Source of the DNA: Calocera cornea HHB12733
Lineage: Eukaryota > Basidiomycota > Dacrymycetes > Dacrymycetales > Dacrymycetaceae
Direction: 5' to 3'
Assembly (NCBI GenBank): GCA_001632435.1
Contig: KV424177.1
Coordinates: 1 to 22,560 of the forward strand
DNA: 22,560 nt
Shown: positions 1-10,434 of the stretch, piece by piece
Layout: every line of letters starts with the position of its first letter
Position numbering within the stretch: the first letter of the stretch is position 1
Made by a program: the position numbers and the translations under genes
The notes under the pieces: model-generated
The model's database searches: none
The model's input: the letters and a program-made list of their open reading frames with translations, nothing else
Told to the model about the DNA's origin: nothing

Positions 1-16
1 CTATAAAAATCCGTCT

Positions 17-2209
17 ATGTTTTGGCACTTGTCCCCCGGTCACGGGTACGTCTTTGCCAAGATATGGGCTGTTCAAAGGGTACGCTGTGTTATTTCACTC
101 TGTCATCCACGTTTCGCTAAAGGAGTGCCAGGTGTTGCGCACTCTCGGCCACCATCCCCTCCTACTTCCTCCGGTATTCCTCAGGAGGAGTCCGAAGATG
201 ATGTTTCTTCCGACCTTCCTGATGTTGATCAGATTGTCGTCGTAGACAAGCCGAAGAAACGCAAGATGGTTGTGTATTCTTCTTCGCCAACTTTCCCGAC
301 TGGTAGTTCTCATGTGAAACGACGTCGTATGGCTCCCGTTTGTCTTTTGAAGAGACCGGTAACTGTGCGACCGAAGCGTCCGGCGGTCAACAACAGGCTT
401 GCTCCGAAGCTTCCCCCCCGTCTATTTCAGCAAAGTATCGACCAGTACACTGTTTCGCCTGCATCTGCTCGTCGTGGAACCCATCTCAACCGCCAACAGC
501 GCCAGATCGTGTTGCTTGCTGAAGGTGGCGAGAACATCTTCTTTACTGGGTCTGCGGGTTGCGTACTTTATCCTTTCTTGCGGGCATGATGTACCTGACG
601 CATACTCAGGGACTGGGAAATCTCTTGTGCTGCGGGAAATAATTTCGTCTCTTCGCCGTCGGTTCACGGAGCCTTCCCACTTTGCGGTTGTATCTCCTAG
701 CGGTATCGCCGCCTCGTCTTTGGGAGGTGTGACAATTCACTCATGGGCAGGCATTGGGCTTGGCAACAAGGAAGCACATGAGTTGGTCAAAGATGTTTCC
801 AAAAACCTTCTTGCTCGCAGGCGGTGGCAGCGTATTCGATGCCTTGTCATTGATGAGAGTAAGTCTTGTTCCTTCTGTTCGAAGCCCCTTTGTATGTGCT
901 TAACGTTCTAGTTTCCATGCTTGACGGTCGTCTGTTCGATAAACTTTCTTTCATAGGGAAGGCATTGCGTGGGTGTCCTCAACGACCTTTTGGTGGTATC
1001 CAGGTATGTGTCCCTGTTATTCGTTCTCGCGATTGCTGAATGATTACGAGTAGCTTGTCGTGTGTGGTGATTTTTTTCAATTGCCACCTGTTTGGCGCTC
1101 CGGTCAATCTGCGCCTGTTCTTGCTTTCCAGTCACTGGAATGGAATGCAACTTTTCCGTATAACTTCTGCTTGAAAGAAGTGTTTCGACAGGCTGACCTA
1201 CGTGCGCTACCGTTCTCTCTTCGCTTGGCAAGTCTCCCGCTCACCGTTGCTGTGCTTTCAGGGTTTGTTGAGGCTCTCAATGAGGTCCGGCTGGGCGTTT
1301 GTTCCGTCGCCACCCAGCGCTTGTTTCTCTCGCTGGAGCGGCCCATTACTTATGGCGATGGATTGGCTCCTACCAAATTGTATGGACTTCGCCTGCTCAC
1401 AGTCAATTTTCTCATTTCGTCTTTATAGATTTGCCGCCAATAGTCAAGTACATGCATCCAACCTCGAGCAATTGTCTCTGTTACCTGGGGTTATCCATGT
1501 CTACAACTGCATTGACACTCCGGATCAGCACATCGCCCTTCGGTCCCTACTGGCCCCCTCCTCGTTGTCGTTGAAGATCGGAGCACAAGTGTTGTATCTT
1601 CGGAATTCCTCTGATGGTGTTCTCGTTAATGGCAGTCTTGGCCGCGTTGTTGAGTTTGTAACTGTTGATGATCCAAGCGATCCATCTCTTGAAGTTGGTG
1701 TTTCCATTTCATCCTACCCACGTGTTTGTTTTCCTATTCAAGGTTCTTCCTTGACATATGATGTCATTGTACGACCAGAAGCCTGGGATATTGAGAGTGA
1801 AGGCATCCGTGTTGCTCGCAGAGTACAGGTGCGTCCTGTCTTGTTTTTCGGCGTTTTATCTCAAATATATTTCAAGCTACCTTTGCTACTTGCGTGGGCT
1901 CAGTCTATTCACAAGTCTCAAGGTCAAACTCTGGAAAGAGTGGAGATTGATCTTTCAAGGGTTTTTGAACGCGGTCTGTTGTCGTTCTCCCAATGTGAAG
2001 CTTGCGCTCATCACATTCCAGGACAAGCTTATGTCGCTCTTAGTCGGGCTACGACTTTGAGTGGTCTGCGCGTTTTAGGATTCTCAACCTCTTGTGTGGG
2101 TGCTCTATTTCTGGTTTCCGGTATGTGTTCACTCAGTGCTGTTTCTTTTCGTCAGATCCGAGTAGACCCTCGAGTCGTTTATTGGTTCCGTCGTACCTCT
2201 TTCAAGTGA
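17..2209 (+). CDS. PIF1-family DNA helicase, nine exons
   Basis: An ATP-dependent 5'-3' DNA helicase of the PIF1 family, which acts at telomeres, G-quadruplexes and replication forks. My model has introns at 558-609, 859-911, 1004-about 1053, 1202-1261, 1380-1428, 1829-1876, 1974-2021 and 2096-2155, giving about 590 aa. Splicing restores every family motif: Walker A GSAGTGKS (about residues 178-185), motif Ia SPSGIAASSLGG followed by HSWAGIGLG, Walker B VIDEISML, GDFFQLPPV, VFRQAD, the LVNGSLGRV segment, HKSQGQTL and VALSRA (about 553-558). The protein ends in RVDPRVVYWFRRTSFK. The N-terminal about 150 residues are low complexity and carry basic NLS-like clusters (KPKKRK, KRRR). No Rep/HUH domain precedes the helicase, so it is not a Helitron protein. 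The start is uncertain: the ATG at 17 lies beside a TATA-like string at 2-9, and possible introns near 50-125 mean the true N-terminus may lie outside the window. Confidence 0.9.
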
Positions 2210-3006
2210 AACGACCAGCCGGCGCCGAACTTTCCCCTTGTTGAGATCACGTGTTTGTTCGCCGTGAGGTCTCGAATCGTGTTATGTGCCGTTCCTGCCT
2301 TGACTATACCCTGCTCCATTCATGCAGTCTGCACCACCATAACGAGCTTCGGAGCGGAGAAGGCTGCCTTACCGTTAAGGGAATAATGTTGACTCTGCGA
2401 GCTTGATTGCTACGTTTTCCTGGGCCGGGGTAGCCTTTTGGCTGAATTATTTCAACACGCCGGAGTACTCTAGACTAGCCATGGGGTGTTTCCTCTTTGT
2501 GTCATTTGGCAAAGTGCGGCCCGTGGTCAGTGTCCTGAGGTTCTGCATACCGATTATTTCGGCTTTCTGTGTCCACGCATGTACTTCCCTTCATAGGAAC
2601 ATGTGCCCACCCATGAGCGCACGGTGACGTTCTGTAGTATTAGAGCGTTCATAGGGTCCGTTCTGTTCAAGGTGTAAGCCTTAGTGTACCGAACTCAAAT
2701 AGTGGTCCTATCCTTGTCCTGTTTTAACAAGACACACACTCGTAATTCTTATTCTCATCTGGTATTAAATGCTGTAACAAAAATAAGCCATGCATTGTCT
2801 TCTAGAAGCCGTAGGTCAGGATCACCATTGGGTGCCGACCGTCTAACACTTCCGAGCGTCACTGTACCGTAAGCGCTCTGCACCGCCACATTGCCCTAGG
2901 GCGACATCTGCTTCCGTCCTCCGCGTCGCAATAACCCAGTCATCGCCGCCACCGCCGCTCTCTTCTCTACCTTTCTATGTACTACCGTCTGTTTTGTTAG
3001 CAAACA
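2210..3006. other. Intergenic region between helicase and JmjC-like gene
   Basis: No convincing gene. The short open frames on both strands lack coding character. It holds the 3' flank of the helicase gene, a 10-bp perfect palindrome at 2893-2902, and a pyrimidine-rich leader (about 2935-3000) just before the next start codon. No tRNA or other RNA gene was recognised. Confidence 0.6.
2893..2902. repeat. Perfect palindrome GCCCTAGGGC
   Basis: GCCCTAGGGC is its own reverse complement and lies about 105 bp upstream of the next start codon. Its centre CCCTAGGG is two telomere-type half repeats back to back. It might bind a dimeric regulator, but only the palindrome itself is seen. Confidence 0.5.
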
Positions 3007-6000
3007 ATGAACGACAACACACTTGACCTCTCGCCTCGTTCTCTTCTTCAGCTTTTCCATGTTTCCTACCCTCCCGTTCCCTACGAAAGACGCGCGAAGG
3101 CCTTTCCACCTGGCTCCCTTGCTGCGCTCATTCGCGAAGTCGTTGCCAAGGCAGTCACGCAGTTTGAAGATCTTGTGCTGTCTACCACTCATGGAGCTCC
3201 CCTTTGCGAGGCAATGGTTGCCATTCGGACGGGCGAAGATCGAAGTACAAACGCTTTCCGGGCCGTCCATGGCTATCTCAAGTATCAAGGCTTGCTTTTC
3301 TGGTTGGACCATACCCTGTTGCCATTTGATGACTGTCCCGACATGCCGGGCCTTTCTGCTGTTGCTCCAGGCGGCCACGATGTCCTTGGTACAAATGGAA
3401 AGTCTCTTGTGCAACATACGCTATCGTGGGAAGACCGGCTCCGTTCTGCCGTCCACGCTATCCTCACCAACACCCCCCGTGTTTCTCCACCCAACGGGTT
3501 AACGGAGGTCGCCAATCCATCCGCAATGAAGACTTATCAGCTCATCCACTGGATTGCTAACATCGATGCGTCGATGAAAGTCGGGACCTTTCACAATCTT
3601 GTCACGGTTGCTGCCGCCCTGGTTGATCTCCCTGTGGGCAGTGTCGTTGTATGCGCCTCAATGCCTTGCTGATTTAATTTGCTAGAATGCCACCTTCAGC
3701 GTTTATCCCACCGTACTCGTACCCAGCCGCTATTATCGACAAGCATTTGGGAAGGAGAAAGGCAGTTACAAAGCATTGGAATTCCCGGCCCATACCGGGG
3801 CGTGGCATATTTGCTTTGACTCGATTCAATTAGGCGCCAATACTGTTCCTAAACTTGAATATGCGTTGGTATGTTTCCGTGCTGTTCTTGAGTGCATTGT
3901 ACTACGTTGATGTGTGGCTAACGCTGTTGTTCAGGCTCACCTCCAGGCTTCCAACGGCAGTCGTGACTTTCGTCGCCCTTTCTCTAACGCTGGATACGCA
4001 CATGCTGCTCAGCTCGGTTTCGATGTTCTGCTCGCCCTAATCGATTCCCCATCAAACTCCCCATTCTCTCAGACTCTGCTGTTCTCTGCGTGTCGGACCG
4101 TGCTCCTGACGAGGGCTCTTCCCTTACTCAGTAAAATCTGCCTCCCTGGCATGTCGTCTTCCCCCACTGCCACGGTCGCCGCGTCCGACACTGCGTATTC
4201 TACCGTCGATAAACGTGCTTCTCCTCCCACCATTCGATCCGGCACGACCGATTTTGAGGCTTCACCACAGACGCAGTTGACGTCCTTTGGTCTCCCGAGT
4301 CCTCGCCCCTCTCCCGCTCCTGAAAGCCCTAATCCAGCACGTGCAACGCTCACTGCACTTCAGCCGACTGCTGTAGCCTATGGTCCCTTCGACCGTCCTC
4401 CCACCTCGTACCCTCCGTCCCGCGCGAGACAGTCTGAGGACGTCGTGCTCAGTCATTCGAATGGTGTTGAGGTCCCAGTCACCAGCGGGGATGTGTTTTC
4501 CCCCCCTGGTATCCCTAACGCTGTCTTGCATTCGTCATGCAACATCAGCAACTCCTCAAATTCGACGCCCTCTACATCTTTTGAATCTTCAGACATAGAT
4601 GGGGCTAGCTTTGCGTCAGAACACGTCCTGTCGCCCGCGGCTGGTAGTTCCCCGGTCGTTCCGGTTGCGGGAGCGAGACAGAATGTCCCTCACGCCGCCC
4701 GCCCCATCACCCTCTCTGCTCCATTGGGAGAGGCGTGCGATGAGGAGGATGGATTCAGGGTTGCCGATGGTGGAGACTCTGATGGTTCTGGCCTTGCGAC
4801 AGTGCACCAGTTGGGGGAACACATGACTCCCGCTCTGGAAGTAGTGATGGCTGCCTCCTCTGTCGTTCTTCCCGGTCCTGTTAGCGCTCCGGTGCTACAT
4901 ATGCGTTCTTCCGACGGTGAATCACCTTGGTCGTCCCTTTCGACGGGTCCCGTTGACATCGACACTCCTATGGATTCGCCTCTCGTCTCTGCGGCCGACT
5001 GGTCTGCCAAGGGGGCCCTGGCACATCTGTTTGGGGTCACTCTAGGTATGCACTGCTTGCTCATGTCACCTACCTCTTTTTTCCTCCGCATTATCTCACC
5101 CCTTCTAGGGCCTTCTATTCTACCTCCAGGAGATGACACTGCGTCTCAGTTGTTCAAGGCCCTTGTTGACAGCGCTGCGCTTTGTCAACGGCGTGCAGAT
5201 GAAGACTATTCGCTAGATGTCATCCCGGCTCAGCTGCTTGCAGCGACTCATCAACTGCGTACCGTTACAAGCAGGATCATCTGGGGTGAAGCAAGTGTAC
5301 GTGAGAGTGTCGACGACATGAAGCGGTCGGCGGCCCTTCTCTTGCAACATGTTTTTGCAGGGAGTTCGAACCCGACGTTCTCTTGGCAGCGTTTCCATTC
5401 CCCGGACTTAGATTCTGATCGTTGTCCTGACGGCTCTGGTCCTTCGGTTGACGTTATGTGTTGCACTCTTCTGCTTGCTTCAGCCGGTATCATGCCCGAG
5501 GTGCGTTTGTTTCTCTCATGCTCGTCTTGACGCGATTGGGTTGCTGAACGGTAATTTCAGGGTGGAAGCGCCCCCCCCCCCATTCTTTATCAATCCCCTG
5601 GTAATTATACCATTTTGATGTCCACCGCACAGGTCAGCTGCCCCTCCACGTGTTTTCGTTCCGGCCCTTCGCATATTTCGTGCTCATAGTTCCCAGCAGT
5701 GTAACATCGGTATGCTTTCCGAGGCACGTGTTCTTATGTTGAGAACCGCCCACGGTGAGCCCCCGCGGGTCGTCGAGCTCAGGGATCCTGGTGGATTGGT
5801 TTGTTTCCTTTCTTCATCGTATTTTGCAAGTTGACGTCCTCTGCTAGGACGCTGTTTGGGCTTGGCTTAACGTGATATGTCCAGTCGCGCCGCCGGCCGT
5901 CGACTCAGCGTCGTCTGCATCTTCCACATTGGATCCCGGTCTCCACTTGGGCACTGTTTTGGAGGTCCATGCATCCAACCTTGACGCTATCCCTAGCCTT

Positions 6001-7634
6001 CCGTGCCTCCTTCGCACTCATCTTGGCGTTGTCGTCCGGGAAGGCACCCCCCCCAGCGGTATTCGGTGGACGCAAGAGGGTCTGTCAGGCCTCGGCGATG
6101 TGTGGGCTCCCCGCGTAGCCATTAGTGCGTGGTCTTTATTTGTCCCTGCTGTTCTTCATGCCATTGAACTTTGCTAGACCAGCGTCAGCTCTCCTCGTCT
6201 TCCTCTGAAGGAGCTTGTGTTGTTACATCCATCCGGCAATTCCTGTATGAAGGGTCTCTTTGTCACGGAGCGCGGCTGGACATTCCCGATGTGGGTCCAG
6301 CTCATGACTCTTTCTGTGTACCACCGTGGCTTCTGTACGTGTCTGCTTCCCTCCCGCCCTTTTCGCCCGTGTTCAACCGTTGCGCAGGTCCTTATCCGCG
6401 TCGTATCAGGCGGATGCTGGGTTATCATCAGGTTCCTGTGTCTATCCAAGTTGGTCTGACGGTGCATCCGACGATCTCACCGCGCGGCTGTCGCACGAGA
6501 TGTCTTGGAGTGGTCCTTGCGTGACTCCCGACGGCCTGGCCACGGCGCTGTTGCAAATCCATGGCACCTCACTCTGTTTTATTGCCCCACCCAGTGGCCT
6601 CCGTCGGCCGTCGCAGTGTCCTCAGGAATCCGAGGACCACTGGACCTGGCTGTATATCCACGCAGGAGATGTGCTGTTCGTCCTTTCCTACAAACTTGTC
6701 GCTGTTCCCTTCTTGTGTTCTTATTATTTTTAGCGTGCTTTCACCAGGTGTCGTCTACTCTACCGTCGCTCTGACCGATAGTGCCCTCTACTACTATCGA
6801 TTTTACCCTCGGCACCTTTTGGATCTTTCACTTCTCATTCAAACCGTTCAAAGCCATGGTTCTCCCTATATGGCGCAGTCTTCCCCTCGGGCGGCTCATC
6901 CACGGTTGCATCGTATGGTATTGTTCGCCGAACGCCAGCTTCTGCTGCAGCACGCTCTCCGTGGTTCGCTCTCCGCCGACAGTCTAGGTCTGCCGGATGC
7001 TTCAGACCTTTCAGCGGACGACCTCCGACAGCTGGTCTGCCTCATTCAGCTCCATGATCAACAGGCGTTGACTTCCTACCGCGATGGGCCGCAACCGTCT
7101 GTCAACGATCCTTTGCAGACTCTTGCTGCTTCGGCACAGCTATTGGAGAAGCGGAACGCGGTTTGTTCGGCTTCCCGTCTTCGGCAACATTTTTTCCCCT
7201 CCCTCCCGGCGTTTATTGGTGCCGTGCATGCTGCCGTTCCTGCCCTCGTCTGGCTTCAGCTTGGCTTCTACGGCGAAGAGCAAGGTCCTCTCACTTCTAG
7301 CCGTCCCAACGTTCCTCGCCGCCCGCCGCGGGTACCATCTCTATCCTCTTGGCGTCGGCCCCACCCTTCAGCCGGAAGCTCGCAGGCGATGTGGCAGCGG
7401 CAATTCCTCACACGCACCCAAGTGCCGTCGTCGACATTTGACTTGGTCGCCAACCGAGGGACATTGTGCGAAGTGCAGGGAAGACACGCCTCAGTAGAAG
7501 CGGCTGATGCCCCCCCTCCCGCCCTTGCTCCCTTTCGTTTGTGTGGCATCCCGACGACAAGGAGCAGCCCTAGTCAATTTGTGCGCTCTTCCGAATCTGT
7601 CCGTCACCTGAAGCGTCGTCGGGTCGAGTCGTGA
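3007..7634 (+). CDS. Large protein with degenerate JmjC-like C-terminal domain
   Basis: ATG at 3007 in a good context (CAAACAATG). The ten-exon model is phase-consistent, with introns 3649-3685, 3869-3934, 5046-5108, 5501-5560, 5633-5696, 5799-5847, 6125-6177, 6335-6387 and 6676-6733, giving 1374 aa. Residues 1 to about 345 form a folded, unrecognised N-terminal region. Residues about 345-630 are Ser/Pro/Thr-rich and probably disordered. Residues about 945-1110 resemble fungal JmjC proteins: a flank with IRQFLYEG and LDIPD, then DGLATALLQIHGTSLCFIAPP, then AGDVLVLSPGVVYST and DSALYYYRFYP. JmjC enzymes are Fe(II)/2-oxoglutarate oxygenases, often histone demethylases. Here the HxD and distal His positions seem to read CVT/PD and V/Y, so this may be a pseudoenzyme. 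The C-terminus ends in a basic KRRRVES. A run of 11 C at 5571-5581 lies inside exon 5. The gene structure is fairly sure; the domain call is tentative. Confidence 0.65.
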
Positions 7635-7915
7635 GAGTCGTCGTTGTGTTTTCTTTTCATTTCCGCTTTCCCCTTTACATTCCCGTTGACTGCGTACCTT
7701 CACTCTTATGTCGCTCGTTCCTGCTCCGTTCACTGTGTACTTTAGGTTTTCCGAGCTGTAGTGGGATTCCTTTGTCGGACCGCTTGCTTTCCTATTAATG
7801 ATAATGCTATCCCTTTTTTCATACCTCCTTCTGGTCTAGCCCTTCTACCATCGGTCATTCTTTTCTCCGCTTGTACTTTATTACCATGGATTCTTCTGTT
7901 TAACAGTAGCTATTC

Positions 7916-10398
7916 ATGGCCTTCCCTCTAGATTGTCCTCGGGTAGGCTCTGTGGTATACCAAGCCGTGGGCGCTGTAACTCATTGTCGTTCACTTTTCT
8001 ATGCCGGTTTTTTCAATTCGATATGCAGTGTGGCGACTAGCCCGTTTGGTTGGATGATCCAACTTGGATCGCTATGGAAGTTTCCTGGCACATCTCAACA
8101 GTGCTTCCGGCCCCTCTGCTGTCCCGTTTGGTCCACGTCAGAAGGCATCCGAGTTGCACTGTTCGCGTTTGCATATTGCAACGCGCGGTAAGGTTCGTAC
8201 AACATTTTATCCATTAACGTTGTCTCCTATCGACGCGCCTCTACCTGTCCACCAACGTTCTTCCCGCCTACGCAATGTATATACCCGTGTCCTGCCGCTG
8301 CCCTCGTAACCCACGGATCGTGGTGCGTTATATTGCTGACCCTGTTGCTCTCGTCAGTATTTCGCATGCCAGGGCAGTACCTGTTCGCTTTACCTCAGTT
8401 TCAGCACTTCGGGGCAGTTGGATCCTCATTGACTACCGTGTCGTGAACGCTATGGATATTGTGGGTCAATCCTGTCGGCATCATGCTGCGCACAAGTATT
8501 AGCGTCTTCTTTGTGGAACCACAGGCTTCACGTACATGACTTGCTGCATGAACACAGCCGTATGTGCCGTTTCAGACCTTGTCAACTCGTGAACATCCTC
8601 TCCTGTCGCGTCCGTTTTTCCCTTGCTGTGATTGGGCATGTCAGTGCCGTCTTCTGCTTGTTGCGCCTGTATTGCCGTGTCGCGTACCTTCCAACCGTAT
8701 TGTCTAGTATCCACGCCGACGTCTCGCCGCAGTTGCAGTGCTTTCCGTCCATTTCGTCTGTCGTTCACACAGCGGGTGGATCTTGATGTAGGCGTTGATT
8801 GGGAGAGAGGCTGCGTGCCAGGGTTCTTTGCGCGTCCTTATATGTGGTCGGGGTGCACAGCCTTCCACGCCGTGACTCCTTACGTCCCTGTGTACGCCTT
8901 TCGTCAACGGGGCGACGCGCGCCGGACGCTATTTGTCTCTGAGGTTTCCCAAAAAGGAAATTATTCTCCGCTGGCCCACCTTGTGCCCTGAGTGAGGGGA
9001 TGCGTCTGTAAAAGCATCCATCCAGGCCATGCGTTCCTCCATCACCTTACGCAAGCTCGGTCTGACGGGAGACCCGCTTGCCTCCAGAAGCTCTCCTCCG
9101 TCCGTTCACATCAGTTCCCAAGAACTGGGTACACTTGCGGAGGTTGAGGTCCTTGGCAACTCTGATGAGGCGACCGTTATTCTCATTCTGGTCGCTCCCC
9201 TCGCCTTGACCGTCTTAGTGGTCACGCTTGTGGACCTTACTTCCGCGTAGCCCGTGGAACCCCTCCTGTTTACTGTCAACCAACACCATTCCCAGCTGCT
9301 CAATCTGTCTCTCGTTGTGGAAATGCACCCCATTCGCCACCATATGGATAGGAACGAGCTCGATCCGCTTGTGGCATGCCAGCATCTTGGGCGCTTCTCC
9401 ATTTCGACTATCCGAGGCATCCTTGGCCTTCACTCCCGCGCTCTTCCAGCTCTATCCGATTGGTGGCCCTTCCTTTCCAGTCTCCGCATCCCCGACGACG
9501 ATTCCAGTTTTGTACACATCTCATTTACGTCCGTTTCGGCGCTCAGTGCGGCTTCACCCTCCCTGCAGACCGTTGCGAGCCCTGTGATGCGTTGTCAAAG
9601 CGCGTCCAGTCTTTCTGCCCCGCCTGTATACCTTCGCCGCCTGATCCTCGACATCATCATTAGCCTCACCTCCCGGGAAATTGTTGCTGAGATGTGGTAA
9701 TCAGTAGCCTCACAGCTTGTCATTGCTGTCTTCCACAGTGGACCGTCTTGGGACGCTGTCCACAGACTTGTCCAAAGCCAGTACAGGGCCGGACTTGTGT
9801 CGGCTATTTGGGAAGGTGACGGAGACGAGGTGTGAGAGCGCTGTCAGCGGTGTACTGATATCGTCGAGGCTCACCTTCTCCGGGCCAGGTACCCAGCACG
9901 CTCCATTGGCGGGTCTTTTTCTCTGCCGTTAGGCGTCCTGTGATTTGAAGTTTTTAATTTCAATTTGCTGTCCACAGCATGGTGCTCTCATCGCATTGTC
10001 CACAGTCTATTTATCCCAATTCTCGGTTTTCATGTTGCTCGGCCAACCCCATGCGTGTTCAGTGTTCGTGACGCACACGGTTGGCTCCCCGGTGCAACTG
10101 TGCATTCCCCCAGGTGTGCTTGCCACTCAATCTCTCTTGTTCTCTGGGCCCACCGGAGGAAGCCATCGCCTTTCGGGTGCCCGCTCTGTTTCATGGTGTC
10201 TGCCGTGTATAGTAAGTCCCTGCCGAACCATGGCGGAAGCAGATCTTCGCCCTGGGGCGACGTGGCGGTGCTGAACCAGTCTTCAGTTCCCTGGCTTCGC
10301 AACGACCTTTGGCGCCTGGTCCTGGTTCGTCCGCATACACGGCGTTCTTCTGGTTGCTGGAACGACATCCGGTGTCTCCGCTGATATATCTATCCTAA
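7916..10398 (+). CDS. Second multi-exon gene, possible JmjC-like tail; boundaries unresolved
   Basis: This is a chain of coding-like blocks, not a firm model. Phase-compatible junctions include introns about 8287-8377, 8776-8821, 8983-9025, 9191-9250 and 9935-9977, and a strong GTAAGT donor at 10212. Well-supported exon cores are about 8505-8775, 8822-8982, 9026-9190, 9251-9625 and 9978-10211. Near the end, one frame reads EEAIAFRVPALFHGVCRVY, and after a short intron IFALGRRGG. This looks like the closing strands of a JmjC fold with the distal His kept. A competing frame (GSPVQLCIPPGVLATQS) also resembles the fold. Early pieces (IQLGS, LAHLNSAS) faintly echo IQLGA and LAHLQAS in the previous gene, which suggests a diverged paralogue. 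Several joins need introns under 40 nt or leave stops, so the gene may be decaying. The start codon is not established and the stop could be 10383 or 10398. Confidence 0.45.
10247..10271 (+). repeat. Shared ALGxGG-coding motif, copy 1
   Basis: A 25-nt segment built on GCCCTGGGG and GTGGCGGTGC. It matches copy 2 (13339-13363) at 22 of 25 positions by hand and copy 3 more loosely. In one open frame it encodes FALGRRGG, as expected for the last strand of a JmjC-like domain. It lies just after a strong GTAAGT donor and may be either the start of an exon or part of a longer intron ending at 10279. Confidence 0.6.
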
Positions 10399-10434
10399 GA
10401 GGCTCTCACTTTCGACCGCGCTCGCTTTCATCTC

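Noticed and set aside
17..2209. Helitron or Starship origin for the helicase block
   Set aside because: No Rep/HUH motif accompanies the PIF1 domain, no DUF3435 tyrosine recombinase is visible, and no element termini were found.
2896..3417. Long minus-strand open frame opposite the start of the JmjC-like gene, and other minus-strand frames (e.g. 4690-5139, 12123-12578)
   Set aside because: They mirror + strand exons or the pyrimidine bias, have implausible composition, and carry no recognisable motif.
5361..5376. GTTCGAACCC resembling a tRNA T-loop/B box
   Set aside because: The flanks do not pair into a T-stem, no A box or acceptor stem is present, and it lies inside a good exon.
5561..5640. 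Apparent frameshift caused by the C11 run at 5571-5581
   Set aside because: An intron at 5633-5696 keeps the frame without any indel, so no frameshift is needed, although the homopolymer length should still be treated with care.
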